Notes: generated by a model not told the origin, from the letters alone. DNA of 64,000 nt from Candidatus Scatonaster coprocaballi (GCA_018064475.1 JAGHVD010000042.1:1-64000), one strand, 5' to 3'; counted from the first letter of the stretch, positions 17,344 through 26,741 are shown. Program-made: numbers and translations.

Positions 17344-17643
17344 GCACTTGAAATGACGGAAACAGACAAAATAAGTGCTGCACGGAAATAGGCTGAACAC
17401 TTAGAAAACGAAAAACAGAGTTTTCAAGTGCCTGGATTTTTCAGCCCCAGCACTTAGGAATGCGAATATTAAGAAAACAAGTGCCATGCGCTGATAAAGG
17501 AAGCACTTAAAATGAGAAGAAATACAATTCCAAGTGCCAGCCTTCCATCCGAGTGGCACTTGGAAGCGCAATTATTGAAAATATAAGTGCTTGGACATGA
17601 AATAGCATGCACTTAGAAATGAGAAAATCACAGTTTCAAGTGC
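17344..17643. repeat. 53-bp periodic array of alternating inverted words GCACTT / AAGTGC
   Basis: GCACTT starts at 17344, 17397 (as ACACTT), 17450, 17503, 17556 and 17609. AAGTGC starts at 17373, 17426, 17479, 17532, 17585 and 17638. Both series step by exactly 53 bp, five times each. The unit is GCACTT, 23 bp, AAGTGC, 18 bp. The 23-bp segments are A-rich and loosely alike; the 18-bp segments are mostly unrelated. No ORF, tRNA or promoter is visible within. 53 bp is about five helical turns, so all words of one orientation lie on one face. It follows the rpmE terminator and ends 135 bp before the PD-(D/E)XK-like gene. Not a CRISPR: the repeated part is too short and alternates in orientation. 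Function unknown. Confidence 0.9.
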
Positions 17644-17778
17644 ATGCACGATGAGAAAAACGAGAAAATACATCCAATTTATCCCCAATCGCGCTTATAT
17701 CATATAGACTGCGCCGACTGTCAGACATTAGTATATGAGAAACACGCAAATTGAAGTTGGAATGGAGGCAAAGTTCGT

Positions 17779-18573
17779 ATGAGAGAGTATGTGGAAGCAC
17801 TTGAACGAAGAAGCAATCTTCTAAGACTGTGTATAGAGAAAGCCAAGCATGACTCGAGTTGCAATGTTAAGGGTCGATTGCAGATTTCTACGACCGGTAA
17901 GAGATGCGAGTACTATCATATTCCCGATTTTGGCGATTCTCATCTAAAATACATTCCGCAAGCAAATATTTCTCTGGCAAAATCACTCGCGTCGAGGGAC
18001 TATGCGACCAAAGTTCTCCGCAAGCTGCAAGCCGAGAAGAGTGCCTTGGATCGCTATCTCGCAACTATCCAAAGAGGAACTGCAGAAGAAGTATACGCAC
18101 GAATGAGCATCGCCCGCCAGAAGCTCGTTACCCCGATTCTCCTTCCAGATAACATGTGCGCGAAGAAGTGGGAACAAGAAAACTTCACCCAGAGCACATA
18201 CATGCCGGAAAAGAAGATCTATCCGACCAAGAAAGGCGATTGGGTTAGATCTAAGACCGAGATGCTCTTTGCCGATATGTATACGGACATGGGCATTCCC
18301 TATCGTTACGAAGAAGTGAACACCTTGGCAAGTGGTGAAATCGTCATACCGGATTTCACGCTCTGGGACAGCAAACGTCGCCGAGTCCTCTACCACGAGC
18401 ACTTTGGCCTGATGGATGACCCTGACTACCGCAAGAAGAGTTTGAAGAAAATCGACGACTATCGGCGAAATGGGATATACGTCGGTAAGAACCTCATCAT
18501 GACATTTGAGGGGGACGGCGCGGTCCTCAACATGAAAGAGATGCGTGCGATGTTTCACGACCTATTGATGTGA
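17779..18573 (+). CDS. PD-(D/E)XK-like nuclease family protein, uncharacterised
   Basis: 264 aa, ATG with GGAGG 10 bp upstream. The C-terminal half looks like a PD-(D/E)XK fold: Glu in VRSKTEMLFADMY, then IVIPDFTLWD (PD), then YHEHFGLMDDPDY in place of the usual ExK, and KIDDYRRNGI. The N-terminal half has a short YYH motif and a helical segment and resembles the N-terminus of uncharacterised proteins that I recall as common, often multicopy, in clostridial genomes. The K of the motif is not clear (HEH), so catalysis is unproven. The gene lies directly downstream of the 53-bp array and upstream of DUF1385. A link with the array is only a proposal. Confidence 0.65.
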   Translation: MREYVEALERRSNLLRLCIEKAKHDSSCNVKGRLQISTTGKRCEYYHIPDFGDSHLKYIPQANISLAKSLASRDYATKVLRKLQAEKSALDRYLATIQRGTAEEVYARMSIARQKLVTPILLPDNMCAKKWEQENFTQSTYMPEKKIYPTKKGDWVRSKTEMLFADMYTDMGIPYRYEEVNTLASGEIVIPDFTLWDSKRRRVLYHEHFGLMDDPDYRKKSLKKIDDYRRNGIYVGKNLIMTFEGDGAVLNMKEMRAMFHDLLM

Positions 18574-18638
18574 CAAGAAGAATTCTGTGCTAAAATAGGT
18601 ATTAATATGGCATATCATGCACAGAAAGGAATTCAGCG

Positions 18639-19961
18639 ATGAATGATGAGATGAACAATACAACGCTTCCTGAAGGCGTTGAGAATGATATAGATTCGGT
18701 AAAACCACTCGCCTCGGAGGCGGTCGCAGCTGTGGCGAATGAGACGGCCGAGGCTGCTTCAGAAGTTGCAGCGTCCGTGACAGAAACTGCGGCAGAAGTT
18801 GCCACGGCAGAGACCACTGCGGCAGAGGCCACAGCCCCTGTAGTGTCCGAGGTTGAAGAAGACGCGGAGGCTGAAGTGGCGAAGACGATCGTTGCCCCGA
18901 CACCGACCGTGCCGGCTCCCTTGAAGAGCAAAGCAAAGAAGACCACCATCGGCGGTCAGGCCCTGATCGAGGGCATCATGATGTGCGGCCCACGTCGCAC
19001 CGCGATTGCAGTACGCAAAGCCGACGGTTCCATCTACGTAGAAGAGATCAAGAAGAGCGCCAGCGAGACTTTCTTCGAGAAAGTACCGCTCGTTCGTGGT
19101 TGCATCCGCTTCTTCCGCCAGCTGATCACCGGCACCGCCGCCCTCATGAAGTCCGCGGAGATCTCAGAAGAAGGCGCGCCGGAAGAGAACGTCTCCCGCG
19201 TAGCAGTCGAAGAAGAGAAAGCACAGACCATCGCCGAAGTGAAAGAAGAGAAGAAGGCGGCCGCAAAGCCGAAGAGCAGTAAGCTCGACCAGTTCGCAGA
19301 CAACCACCAGGACGGCCTGATGGTATTCGCCGCAGTACTGGGCCTGGCATTCAGCGTCGTACTCTTTATCCTGTTACCGAGACTGGTCGTCGACACTGCA
19401 CTGCATTTCTTCTCCGCAGAGCGTTCGGACTCCATCAAGCTCAACGTCGTACTGAACCTGATCGAAGGCGTAGTCCGTATCGCGATCTTCCTGCTGTACC
19501 TCGTATTTACCTCCAAGATCAAAGACATCGCGCGCGTGTGGATGTACCACGGCGCCGAGCACAAGACCATCGCCTGCTACGAATCCGGTGAACCGCTGAC
19601 CGTGGAGAATGTCCGCAAATGCAGCCGTTTCCATCCTCGTTGCGGTACGGCCTTCCTGTTTATCGTCGTACTCGTTTCCATCCTCGTATTCTGCGTCGCC
19701 AGCGTTTTCATCGGCGTACGCGTATGGTGGGTGAACATGCTGGTTCGTCTGGCACTGGTTCCGCTCGTCGGCGGTATCTCCTATGAGATCCTCCGTTTCT
19801 GCGGCCGCCACGACCAGAACCCGATCTGCAAAGTCTTTATCGCCCCAGGCCTTGGCCTTCAGAAGCTAACGACCAAAGAGCCGACCGACAGCATGATCGA
19901 GGTAGCCATTGCTTCCGTGCAGGCGGTCATCCCAGAGAACAGCAACGAAGATATTTGGTAA
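18639..19961 (+). CDS. DUF1385 membrane protein
   Basis: 440 aa, ATG after AAAGGAA. The first 100 residues are a low-complexity Ala/Glu/Val extension, unusual for the family. The DUF1385 part begins at about 105 (TIGGQALIEGIMMCGP) and contains membrane segments near 225-250 and 260-285 and a further pair around 345-390, with the MYHGAEHKTIACYE and HPRCGTAF motifs. The function of DUF1385 is unknown, but the gene is commonly next to prmC and prfA, as here. An 8-bp inverted repeat TTCTGTGC (18583-18590) and GCACAGAA (18619-18626) lies in front of the gene. Confidence 0.85.
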   Translation: MNDEMNNTTLPEGVENDIDSVKPLASEAVAAVANETAEAASEVAASVTETAAEVATAETTAAEATAPVVSEVEEDAEAEVAKTIVAPTPTVPAPLKSKAKKTTIGGQALIEGIMMCGPRRTAIAVRKADGSIYVEEIKKSASETFFEKVPLVRGCIRFFRQLITGTAALMKSAEISEEGAPEENVSRVAVEEEKAQTIAEVKEEKKAAAKPKSSKLDQFADNHQDGLMVFAAVLGLAFSVVLFILLPRLVVDTALHFFSAERSDSIKLNVVLNLIEGVVRIAIFLLYLVFTSKIKDIARVWMYHGAEHKTIACYESGEPLTVENVRKCSRFHPRCGTAFLFIVVLVSILVFCVASVFIGVRVWWVNMLVRLALVPLVGGISYEILRFCGRHDQNPICKVFIAPGLGLQKLTTKEPTDSMIEVAIASVQAVIPENSNEDIW

Positions 19962-19997
19962 GCCCAATCCCGAGAAGCCGAAGATGAGGTGGACGTC

Positions 19998-20984
19998 GTG
20001 ACCTTACAGGACTATCTGAAAGAGAAGACCGAGCTTCTCGAACGCTCGGGTATTGAAGATGCGGAGAACGAGGTGTGGGTCATCCTCATGTCCCTGACAG
20101 ACCTCAACCGCGCGCAGATCCGTTTTTCCTTGGCAAAAGCACTCGACGACTGTTTGTCGGCGGAGACATTGTGGAAACTGGAGGACGTGTGGGTGCGTCG
20201 GGCGGACCACGAACCTCTGGCATATATCATCGGGAAAGCCCCGTTCTACGATCTCGAATTTGACGTGGGACCGGGGGTATTGATTCCAAGATTTGACACG
20301 GAAATCCTAGTCGAGACTGCCCTGGCTTCGCTCGGCTGTGAAGTCATGCTACCGCACGCAGAACAAGTCCCCCAAGTGGAACAAAATGCCGAAGATTCAG
20401 TTGACTATTACGAAGATAACACTGTTACAAACATAGAGATATCAGGCATTCCGAGCGTAATTCGGATTTTCGACCTTTGCACCGGTTCCGGCTGCGTAGG
20501 AATCACGATTGCACACGAATTGATGCGCCGAGGCATTCCTTTTGAACTAGTGATGACTGAGATTTCCGAGGAAGCTGCCCGCTATGCGACCGCCAACGCG
20601 ACGCGTATCTTAGGGGACGGGGACTGGAAAGTAGAACGTGTCGATTTCTGGCCAACGATCACCGAAGAATGGGAGAAAGCCGACCTCATCGTCTCCAATC
20701 CGCCTTACATTACGAAGGAAGAGATGGAAGATCTAGCGATCGAAGTAAGAGACAAGGAACCTTCCCTGGCCCTGACCGATGGCGGCGATGGTCTGACACT
20801 ATATCGTCGCATCTGTGCAGAACTGCCATCTTACTTGCGTCAAGGCGGCGTACTGGCAGTGGAACACGGCTGCGACCAGGGTGAAGCGGTCCGTACTTTA
20901 CTGCATCCTGTGCTCGGTTCCGTTGGCACGCTCCAGGACTACGGCGGACACGACCGAGTGACTTGTGGCAGACGTGAAGTCTGA
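19998..20984 (+). CDS. prmC: Release factor glutamine methyltransferase PrmC
   Basis: 328 aa from a GTG at 19998 with GAGG 8 bp upstream (a GTG at 19989 is possible). PrmC methylates the Gln of the GGQ motif in release factors. The N-terminal helical domain is followed by LIPRFDTEILVE, the SAM-binding FDLCTGSGCVG and the catalytic NPPY (about residue 234). Between LVE and the SAM motif is an insertion of about 45 acidic residues not usual in PrmC. Follows DUF1385 closely. Its substrate gene prfA is 32 kb away rather than next door. Confidence 0.95.
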   Translation: MTLQDYLKEKTELLERSGIEDAENEVWVILMSLTDLNRAQIRFSLAKALDDCLSAETLWKLEDVWVRRADHEPLAYIIGKAPFYDLEFDVGPGVLIPRFDTEILVETALASLGCEVMLPHAEQVPQVEQNAEDSVDYYEDNTVTNIEISGIPSVIRIFDLCTGSGCVGITIAHELMRRGIPFELVMTEISEEAARYATANATRILGDGDWKVERVDFWPTITEEWEKADLIVSNPPYITKEEMEDLAIEVRDKEPSLALTDGGDGLTLYRRICAELPSYLRQGGVLAVEHGCDQGEAVRTLLHPVLGSVGTLQDYGGHDRVTCGRREV

Positions 20985-21087
20985 AGAGCAGACGCGCGTC
21001 TGAAGAGGACCAGAGCGTAAACCGAGCGATACGAAAGACGCGCAGCGTGTAGCCCGAGTAGCTTGAAAGAAAGGGAAAGGAAGAAAC

Positions 21088-21297
21088 ATGAACAATAAGT
21101 TTTTCCTCTATCCATATGAAGTAGGTCAGGTCGTGACCTTGAAGAAATCTCACCCGTGCGGCGGGAAAACCTGGAAACTCCTACGTGTAGGTGCTGAGGT
21201 TCTGATGACCTGCGAGACCTGTGGACACAAGATGACCATCCGTCGTGCAGCATTGGAGAAAGCCACCGTCTCAGTGGCGGGAGCAGAAGAGAAATAA
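21088..21297 (+). CDS. DUF951 small zinc-ribbon-like protein
   Basis: 69 aa, ATG after AAAGGAAAGG. The sequence VGQVVTLKKSHPCGG...RVGAEVLMTCETCGH fits DUF951, a short conserved Bacillota family of unknown function. Cys at HPCGG and the CETCG pair suggest metal binding. Lies between prmC and pepT with short gaps. Confidence 0.88.
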   Translation: MNNKFFLYPYEVGQVVTLKKSHPCGGKTWKLLRVGAEVLMTCETCGHKMTIRRAALEKATVSVAGAEEK

Positions 21298-21316
21298 AGT
21301 AGCAGGAGAACGAAGG

Positions 21317-22648
21317 ATGAATCAAGATGTACAGGCGCGTTTCTTGCGCTATGTGAAAGTAGATACCCAGTCAGATGAGAACTCGGGGGCCCACCCGAGC
21401 TCGGATAAGCAGAAAGACTTAGCCCGCCTCATTGCCCAGGAACTGGATGCGATGGGATTTCAGCGTCTAGAAATGGATGCACCCGCAACGGTTGCGACGA
21501 CTACGCATTTCGCAACCTACGTGTTCGACGAAGAACATTGCTATCTCTATGGCCGGCTGGATGGTGTAGGAGAGACTTCGCTTCAGACCTCATCGGAAAC
21601 GAAAGAAGACTCCAAGCCACGCATCGGATTCATCGCACATTTTGATACCTCCCCAGAAGCCAGTGGCGCCAACGTGAAGCCACAGATCATCGAACATTAC
21701 GACGGCGGGGAGATCCTCCTTGGCGGAAGTTCGGAAGGCGGAAATTCAGAAGAAGGAAGACGCGTTCTGCGTCCGGAGGAGTTCCCGGAACTTCTGAAGT
21801 ATAAGGGTCAGACGCTGATCACCTCGGACGGCACGACACTTCTCGGCGCGGACGATAAGGCGGGCATCGCAGAGATCCTCAGTATGGTGCACTACTATCT
21901 GACCCACGAGGAAGAACCACATGCCCCAATTCGTTTTGCTTTCACCCCGGATGAAGAGATCGGTGAAGGCACCCTCTATTTCGACCAGAAGATCTTCGAT
22001 GCGGACTATGCCTACACCGTGGATGGCGGGGAGATCGGTGAACTGTCCTATGAGAATTTCAATGCGGCCGGCGCGACCATCCGGATCACCGGAAGAAATG
22101 TTCATCCCGGCGAAGCCTATGGCAAGATGATCCATGCGGCCCGACTGGCTATGGAGATCGAAGCGGCATTGCCGGTCGATGAGAAGCCGGAGAAGACACG
22201 GGATCATCAAGGATTCTTCCATCTGACTGAGATCTCCGGCGACGCCTCCGAAGCCACGATGCACTACATCATCCGCGACCACGACGCACAGGCTTTTGCC
22301 ACGAAGAAAGAGACGATGCAGCAGGTCTGCGCGGAAGTCGAGATGGCGCACCCAGGCGCGAAGATCGAGCTCATCATGAATGATACCTACTTCAACATGA
22401 TTGACCGCATCCGCCCACACATGGAGATCGTGGAACGGGCAGCCGAAGCGATGCGACGTTGTGGCATCGAACCAAGAATCGAGCCGATCCGTGGCGGGAC
22501 CGACGGCGCTACGCTCTCCTATCGAGGACTACTTTGCCCCAATCTCTGTGCCGGCGGACACAACTTCCACGGCGTGTATGAATTCATCAGCGTAGAAGCG
22601 CTGGAGAGAATTACAGAGCTGCTCATTGAGATTGCACGTGGCCGCTGA
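21317..22648 (+). CDS. pepT: Peptidase T (tripeptide aminopeptidase)
   Basis: 443 aa from the ATG at 21317, preceded by AGGAG. M20B family zinc peptidase that removes the N-terminal residue of tripeptides in the cytoplasm. Motifs in order: IAHFDTSPEASG (first metal His and Asp), SDGTTLLGADDKAGIAE, TPDEEIGEG, and the C-terminal GGTDGATLSYRG with the last metal His in AGGHNFHG. A Ser/Gly/Glu-rich insertion sits near residues 135-145. Length is a little above the usual 410 aa. Confidence 0.96.
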   Translation: MNQDVQARFLRYVKVDTQSDENSGAHPSSDKQKDLARLIAQELDAMGFQRLEMDAPATVATTTHFATYVFDEEHCYLYGRLDGVGETSLQTSSETKEDSKPRIGFIAHFDTSPEASGANVKPQIIEHYDGGEILLGGSSEGGNSEEGRRVLRPEEFPELLKYKGQTLITSDGTTLLGADDKAGIAEILSMVHYYLTHEEEPHAPIRFAFTPDEEIGEGTLYFDQKIFDADYAYTVDGGEIGELSYENFNAAGATIRITGRNVHPGEAYGKMIHAARLAMEIEAALPVDEKPEKTRDHQGFFHLTEISGDASEATMHYIIRDHDAQAFATKKETMQQVCAEVEMAHPGAKIELIMNDTYFNMIDRIRPHMEIVERAAEAMRRCGIEPRIEPIRGGTDGATLSYRGLLCPNLCAGGHNFHGVYEFISVEALERITELLIEIARGR

Positions 22649-22753
22649 TTTTCTACGTCTCTAAATTCTTGTGAGTGTTGAAAAAGAATTTTATCTTTGA
22701 TAGTATTCATATAGATATTGCTTCGAATGAAGATCGCGCGGGGAGCATGTGGC

Positions 22754-25609
22754 ATGAGACAGTTCCAGTTAGCTTATGAGAATCAGGAAGGACTTGAGAA
22801 ATGGCTTGAGGACATTTCCCTACTCTGCGCCGACCACAAGTGTGATCAGATCATCTTCAATGTTGCGTGGATGCAAGTGGCGGAGACGAAGCTCAAGATG
22901 GTCACCGAAGCGATTGAGAAGTTCTTCCCAGATGCCATGTACTACGGCAATGAGACTTCCGGAAATATCCATATGGGTGACCTGTCCTACGGGATCAACA
23001 TCACCGGGTTTATTTTTGACATGCCGACCTCCCGAACAGAACTGCTCTGGATCGAGAAGGAAACCGAGATGGCGTCTCTGGCTGACCTGTGGACCTACTG
23101 TAACCGCCAGCAGAATTTACGTGCGGTAGAATTGATCCCGTCTTTAAGTTACCTCGATGAGATGAAGATTGATGGCAGTGAACTGCCCATCGCGAAAGAT
23201 ATTCTGGTTTTCGGCGGTTCCTGCGTGAACTACGATTTTGAACCGGACTTCGGCTATGTCATGGCCAAGGGCCACAATCACATGAAAGACGGTCTGGTAG
23301 CGGTTCTTTACTATGGTGAGGAACTGTATTTCTATTCAAGAGATATCCTCGGTTGGAAGGGCGTCGGACGATTGATGGATGTTACGAAGACATCCGGTAA
23401 AATCATCGAAGAGATCAATCATGAGCCTGCCTTCTCGATCTATGAGAAGTATCTGGACCTCGCACTTGAGGACAAAGAGATGCTGGTTTTCCCATTGATC
23501 GTTGAGGAGGCAGAGAGTCGTTTCCTCCGTACACCACAACTGGTTCGTCCCGATAAGTCCATCATGATGTTCGTAGATGTGCAGGAAGGTGCGAAAGTGC
23601 GTATTGCTTATGGTGATGAGAGCACGATCCTGAATAGCCTTTCTGAAGCGACGACAGACATCCGGAAGTTCCAACCGGAGGTGATCCGCTCTTTCTCTTG
23701 CGCGGGCCGAAGACTCTTCTGGGGCGATGACAGCGTCGGACAGGAGACCGACTATATGCAGAAGATTGCACCGGTATCCGGTTTCTACACCGGTGGTGAG
23801 ATCCTACGATTCGATCACAAACTTCGTGTGCTGAACCAGACACTGGCCATCGTTGCGATCCGTGAGAAAGAATGTGAAGTAGATACCAATGAGATCGAGA
23901 AGATGAAGCCTTCTCGGAAATCCCTGCTTTCTCGACTGACCTATTTTCTTGGAACGTTGGTAAATGAAGCCCTGGAAGGACAGACGAAACTGGAAGAGGA
24001 TACACGTATTATTGGTGCCCTCTCCGAACGTTTCGGCTATGTAGATTATATTGAGTTGACCGATGACTTCAAGATGGATACGGTCACGGAGATCCGTGTG
24101 TCCAAGGAATTGACTACACTGATCCCTGAATGGCAGGACGAGAAGATCTTCTACAGACGACTGGATCTTCTCATCGAACGCCTGATCTATGAACCAGATA
24201 AGCAGATGTTCTACGAGCGTACCCGCCACGATGAGATCATCCGTAGCTTCGAAGATAGTGATACCATTTATATCAATATGCGTGCATGGATCAATCATGA
24301 AATCGTGTACCTCCTCTTCCAGATTTCAGCAGTGCGTCTGGAGAACCGGATCGTAGGTATTGTAGCCGCGATTCGTTCAGTAGACGAACAGAAGAAGAAG
24401 GAGATCGAGACACAGAAACAACTCGAAGATGCGATGCACGCTGCAGATGCAGCCAATAAGTCAAAGAGTGAATTTCTCTTCAACATGTCCCACGATATCC
24501 GTACGCCGATGAATGCGATCATGGGCTTTACGGCGATGGCGAAGAAGTACGCCAAAGACGAGGAGAAGGTGAAAGACTACCTCGAGAAGATCGAAATTTC
24601 GGGTAAACAGCTACTGACCCTGATCAACCAGGTGCTAGAGATGTCCCGAATCGAGTCGGGTACGGTGGTCGATGACGAGACACCGTGTGACTGCATCGAG
24701 AGATTCCAGTCGCTATTGACTGTACTGTCTGCGCAGGCACGTGCCAAAGGTCTGGATTTTAAGTCTTCGATACAGAATGTTACCCATACGAGGGTCTATG
24801 CAGACGATACGAAGGTGAATCAGATCGTACTCAATGTCGTCAGCAATGCGATGAAGTACACACCGGAGGGTGGATGCATCAGCTTCAACTTAACGGAAGT
24901 CGAGCCACGGAAAGCAGGATTTGCGACCTATACGATTTCTGTCGAGGATACCGGTATCGGTATGAGCCAAGAGTATATCGAGAAGATCTACCAGCCTTTC
25001 TCCCGTGAGAAGAACTCCACCGTCAGTAAGATCCAGGGAACAGGACTTGGTATGACCATCGTCAAGAAACTTGTTGACCTGAAAGAAGGTACGATCGATA
25101 TCCAGTCCAAAGTGGGTGAAGGTACCAAGTTCGACATCACGCTGGATTTCCGAATTGCGGAAGACCGTGACATAGAAGAGGCGCGGGCACGAAACCAGGA
25201 ACTCACCACAGCTTCTTTCGAAGGAAAGAGAGTCCTGCTGGTCGAAGATAACGAGATGAATCGTGAGATTGCGAAGGATATTCTCGAAGAGTTCGGATTC
25301 GTGACCGAAGAAGCCGAAGATGGTGACGACGCAGTCAGAATGTGTTACGCCGCCGCGGAACGCGGTGATTTCACCTATTACGACTATATCCTGATGGATA
25401 TTCAGATGCCGAGAATGAACGGCTACGAGGCGACGCGTGCCATTCGAGCCATCCCTGTACCGGATGACGTACATGTGCCGATCATTGCCATGACCGCCAA
25501 TGCTTTCGACGAAGATAAGAAGAATGCACTTGCGTCTGGTATGGATGCCCACCTTTCGAAGCCAATCGAGATCGTCAAGCTGCTCGAGACACTTTCATTA
25601 TTCTCGTAA
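22754..25609 (+). CDS. FIST-domain hybrid sensor histidine kinase
   Basis: 951 aa from the ATG at 22754 after GGGGAG. No membrane segment, so a cytoplasmic sensor. Residues about 25-385 fit the FIST_N/FIST_C input pair (a sensory domain thought to bind small ligands such as amino acids). A middle part of about 150 residues and a coiled coil follow. HisKA has H580 in NMSHDIRTPMNAIMG; the HATPase has NVVSNAMKYTPEGG and the G boxes. A C-terminal receiver has the phosphoacceptor D882 in YILMDIQMP. No separate response regulator or HPt gene is adjacent, so the output is elsewhere or within the receiver. Ends at a two-way terminator facing the GGGtGRT gene. Confidence 0.9.
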   Translation: MRQFQLAYENQEGLEKWLEDISLLCADHKCDQIIFNVAWMQVAETKLKMVTEAIEKFFPDAMYYGNETSGNIHMGDLSYGINITGFIFDMPTSRTELLWIEKETEMASLADLWTYCNRQQNLRAVELIPSLSYLDEMKIDGSELPIAKDILVFGGSCVNYDFEPDFGYVMAKGHNHMKDGLVAVLYYGEELYFYSRDILGWKGVGRLMDVTKTSGKIIEEINHEPAFSIYEKYLDLALEDKEMLVFPLIVEEAESRFLRTPQLVRPDKSIMMFVDVQEGAKVRIAYGDESTILNSLSEATTDIRKFQPEVIRSFSCAGRRLFWGDDSVGQETDYMQKIAPVSGFYTGGEILRFDHKLRVLNQTLAIVAIREKECEVDTNEIEKMKPSRKSLLSRLTYFLGTLVNEALEGQTKLEEDTRIIGALSERFGYVDYIELTDDFKMDTVTEIRVSKELTTLIPEWQDEKIFYRRLDLLIERLIYEPDKQMFYERTRHDEIIRSFEDSDTIYINMRAWINHEIVYLLFQISAVRLENRIVGIVAAIRSVDEQKKKEIETQKQLEDAMHAADAANKSKSEFLFNMSHDIRTPMNAIMGFTAMAKKYAKDEEKVKDYLEKIEISGKQLLTLINQVLEMSRIESGTVVDDETPCDCIERFQSLLTVLSAQARAKGLDFKSSIQNVTHTRVYADDTKVNQIVLNVVSNAMKYTPEGGCISFNLTEVEPRKAGFATYTISVEDTGIGMSQEYIEKIYQPFSREKNSTVSKIQGTGLGMTIVKKLVDLKEGTIDIQSKVGEGTKFDITLDFRIAEDRDIEEARARNQELTTASFEGKRVLLVEDNEMNREIAKDILEEFGFVTEEAEDGDDAVRMCYAAAERGDFTYYDYILMDIQMPRMNGYEATRAIRAIPVPDDVHVPIIAMTANAFDEDKKNALASGMDAHLSKPIEIVKLLETLSLFS

Positions 25610-25659
25610 GTTCACATTGCCAAACAGCACCCGCTACCATTACGCGAAGCAAAAAAGAA

Positions 25660-25691
25660 GAGCTGCCTCAGAATCATTTCTGAAGCAGCTC
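25660..25691. terminator. Two-way terminator between convergent genes
   Basis: GAGCTGCCTCAGAA, loop TCAT, TTCTGAAGCAGCTC, with a central mismatch. A run of A before and T after the stem allow it to end both the kinase transcript and the minus-strand GGGtGRT transcript. Confidence 0.8.
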
Positions 25692-25739
25692 GTATTGTTT
25701 TTGCTTATCGCAAGCTTATGCGAATCGGGGAGAGAAGAA

Positions 25740-26741
25740 TTACTTCTTCAGGCACTCCTCAACAGCAACAGCTACAGCTACGGAAGCACCAACCATCGGG
25801 TTGTTGCCCATGCCGAGGAAGCCCATCATCTCAACGTGTGCCGGAACGGAGGAAGAACCTGCGAACTGAGCATCGGAGTGCATACGGCCCATTGTATCGG
25901 TCATACCGTAGGAAGCCGGACCAGCAGCCATGTTATCTGGGTGCAGTGTACGACCTGTACCACCACCGGAAGCAACAGAGAAGTACTTCTTGCCAGCAGC
26001 AATTCTTTCCTTCTTGTATGTACCAGCTACAGGATGCTGGAAACGTGTCGGGTTAGTAGAGTTACCTGTGATGGATACGTCTACGTTCTCGCTCCAGTTG
26101 ATTGCAACACCCTCACGAACGTCGTCTGCACCATAGCAGCGAACCTTTGCACGAGGACCATCAGAGTAAGGTGTTTCCTTCACGATCTTCAGCTCGCCTG
26201 TGTAGTAATCGAACTTTGTCTGTACATAGGTGAAACCGTTGATACGGGAGATGATGAAAGCAGCATCCTTGCCCAGACCATTGAGGATAACACGGAGAGG
26301 CTTCACACGAACTTTGTTAGCCATCTCAGCGATCTTGATTGCGCCTTCAGCAGCTGCGAAGGACTCGTGGCCAGCCAAGAAAGCGAAGCACTCTGTCTCT
26401 TCACGGAGCAACATAGCAGCGAGGTTACCGTGGCCAAGACCAACCTTACGGTCGTCAGCAACTGTACCCGGGATGCAGAAAGCCTGCAAGCCGATACCGA
26501 TTGCCTCAGCAGCGTCAGCAGCCTTGGTGCAGTTCTTCTTAATAGCGATAGCAGCACCTACAACGTAAGCCCACTTTGCGTTCTCAAAGCAGATGTTCTG
26601 TGTGCTCTCGCAAATCTTATAAGGATCAATACCCTTTTCGTCGCAGATCTTCTTAGCTTCTTCGATGGAAGAGATTCCGTTTTCGTTGAGTGCCTTGTTG
26701 ATCTGATCTATTCTTCTGTCATAGCTTTCAAACAATGCCAT
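25740..26741 (-). CDS. GGGtGRT protein
   Basis: 333 aa, ATG at 26741 with GGAAGGAGA upstream on the minus strand. It contains the name-giving motif GGGTGRTLHPDN near residue 260 and the long conserved C-terminus (SSVPAHVEMMGFLGMGNNPMVGASVAVAV). The family is found in anaerobes and almost always beside the Fe-S scaffold-like gene that lies 20 bp upstream here. Biochemical role unknown; the partner suggests a link to iron-sulfur clusters. Several Cys and His residues are conserved in appearance. Soluble, no signal. Confidence 0.93.
   Translation of the reverse strand: MALFESYDRRIDQINKALNENGISSIEEAKKICDEKGIDPYKICESTQNICFENAKWAYVVGAAIAIKKNCTKAADAAEAIGIGLQAFCIPGTVADDRKVGLGHGNLAAMLLREETECFAFLAGHESFAAAEGAIKIAEMANKVRVKPLRVILNGLGKDAAFIISRINGFTYVQTKFDYYTGELKIVKETPYSDGPRAKVRCYGADDVREGVAINWSENVDVSITGNSTNPTRFQHPVAGTYKKERIAAGKKYFSVASGGGTGRTLHPDNMAAGPASYGMTDTMGRMHSDAQFAGSSSVPAHVEMMGFLGMGNNPMVGASVAVAVAVEECLKK

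Noticed and set aside
17344-17643. CRISPR array
   Set aside because: Repeated words are 6 bp and alternate in orientation, the intervals alternate between 18 and 23 bp, and no cas gene is near.
17983-18558. Minus-strand 191-codon ORF
   Set aside because: Shadow of the PD-(D/E)XK-like gene; no start signals.
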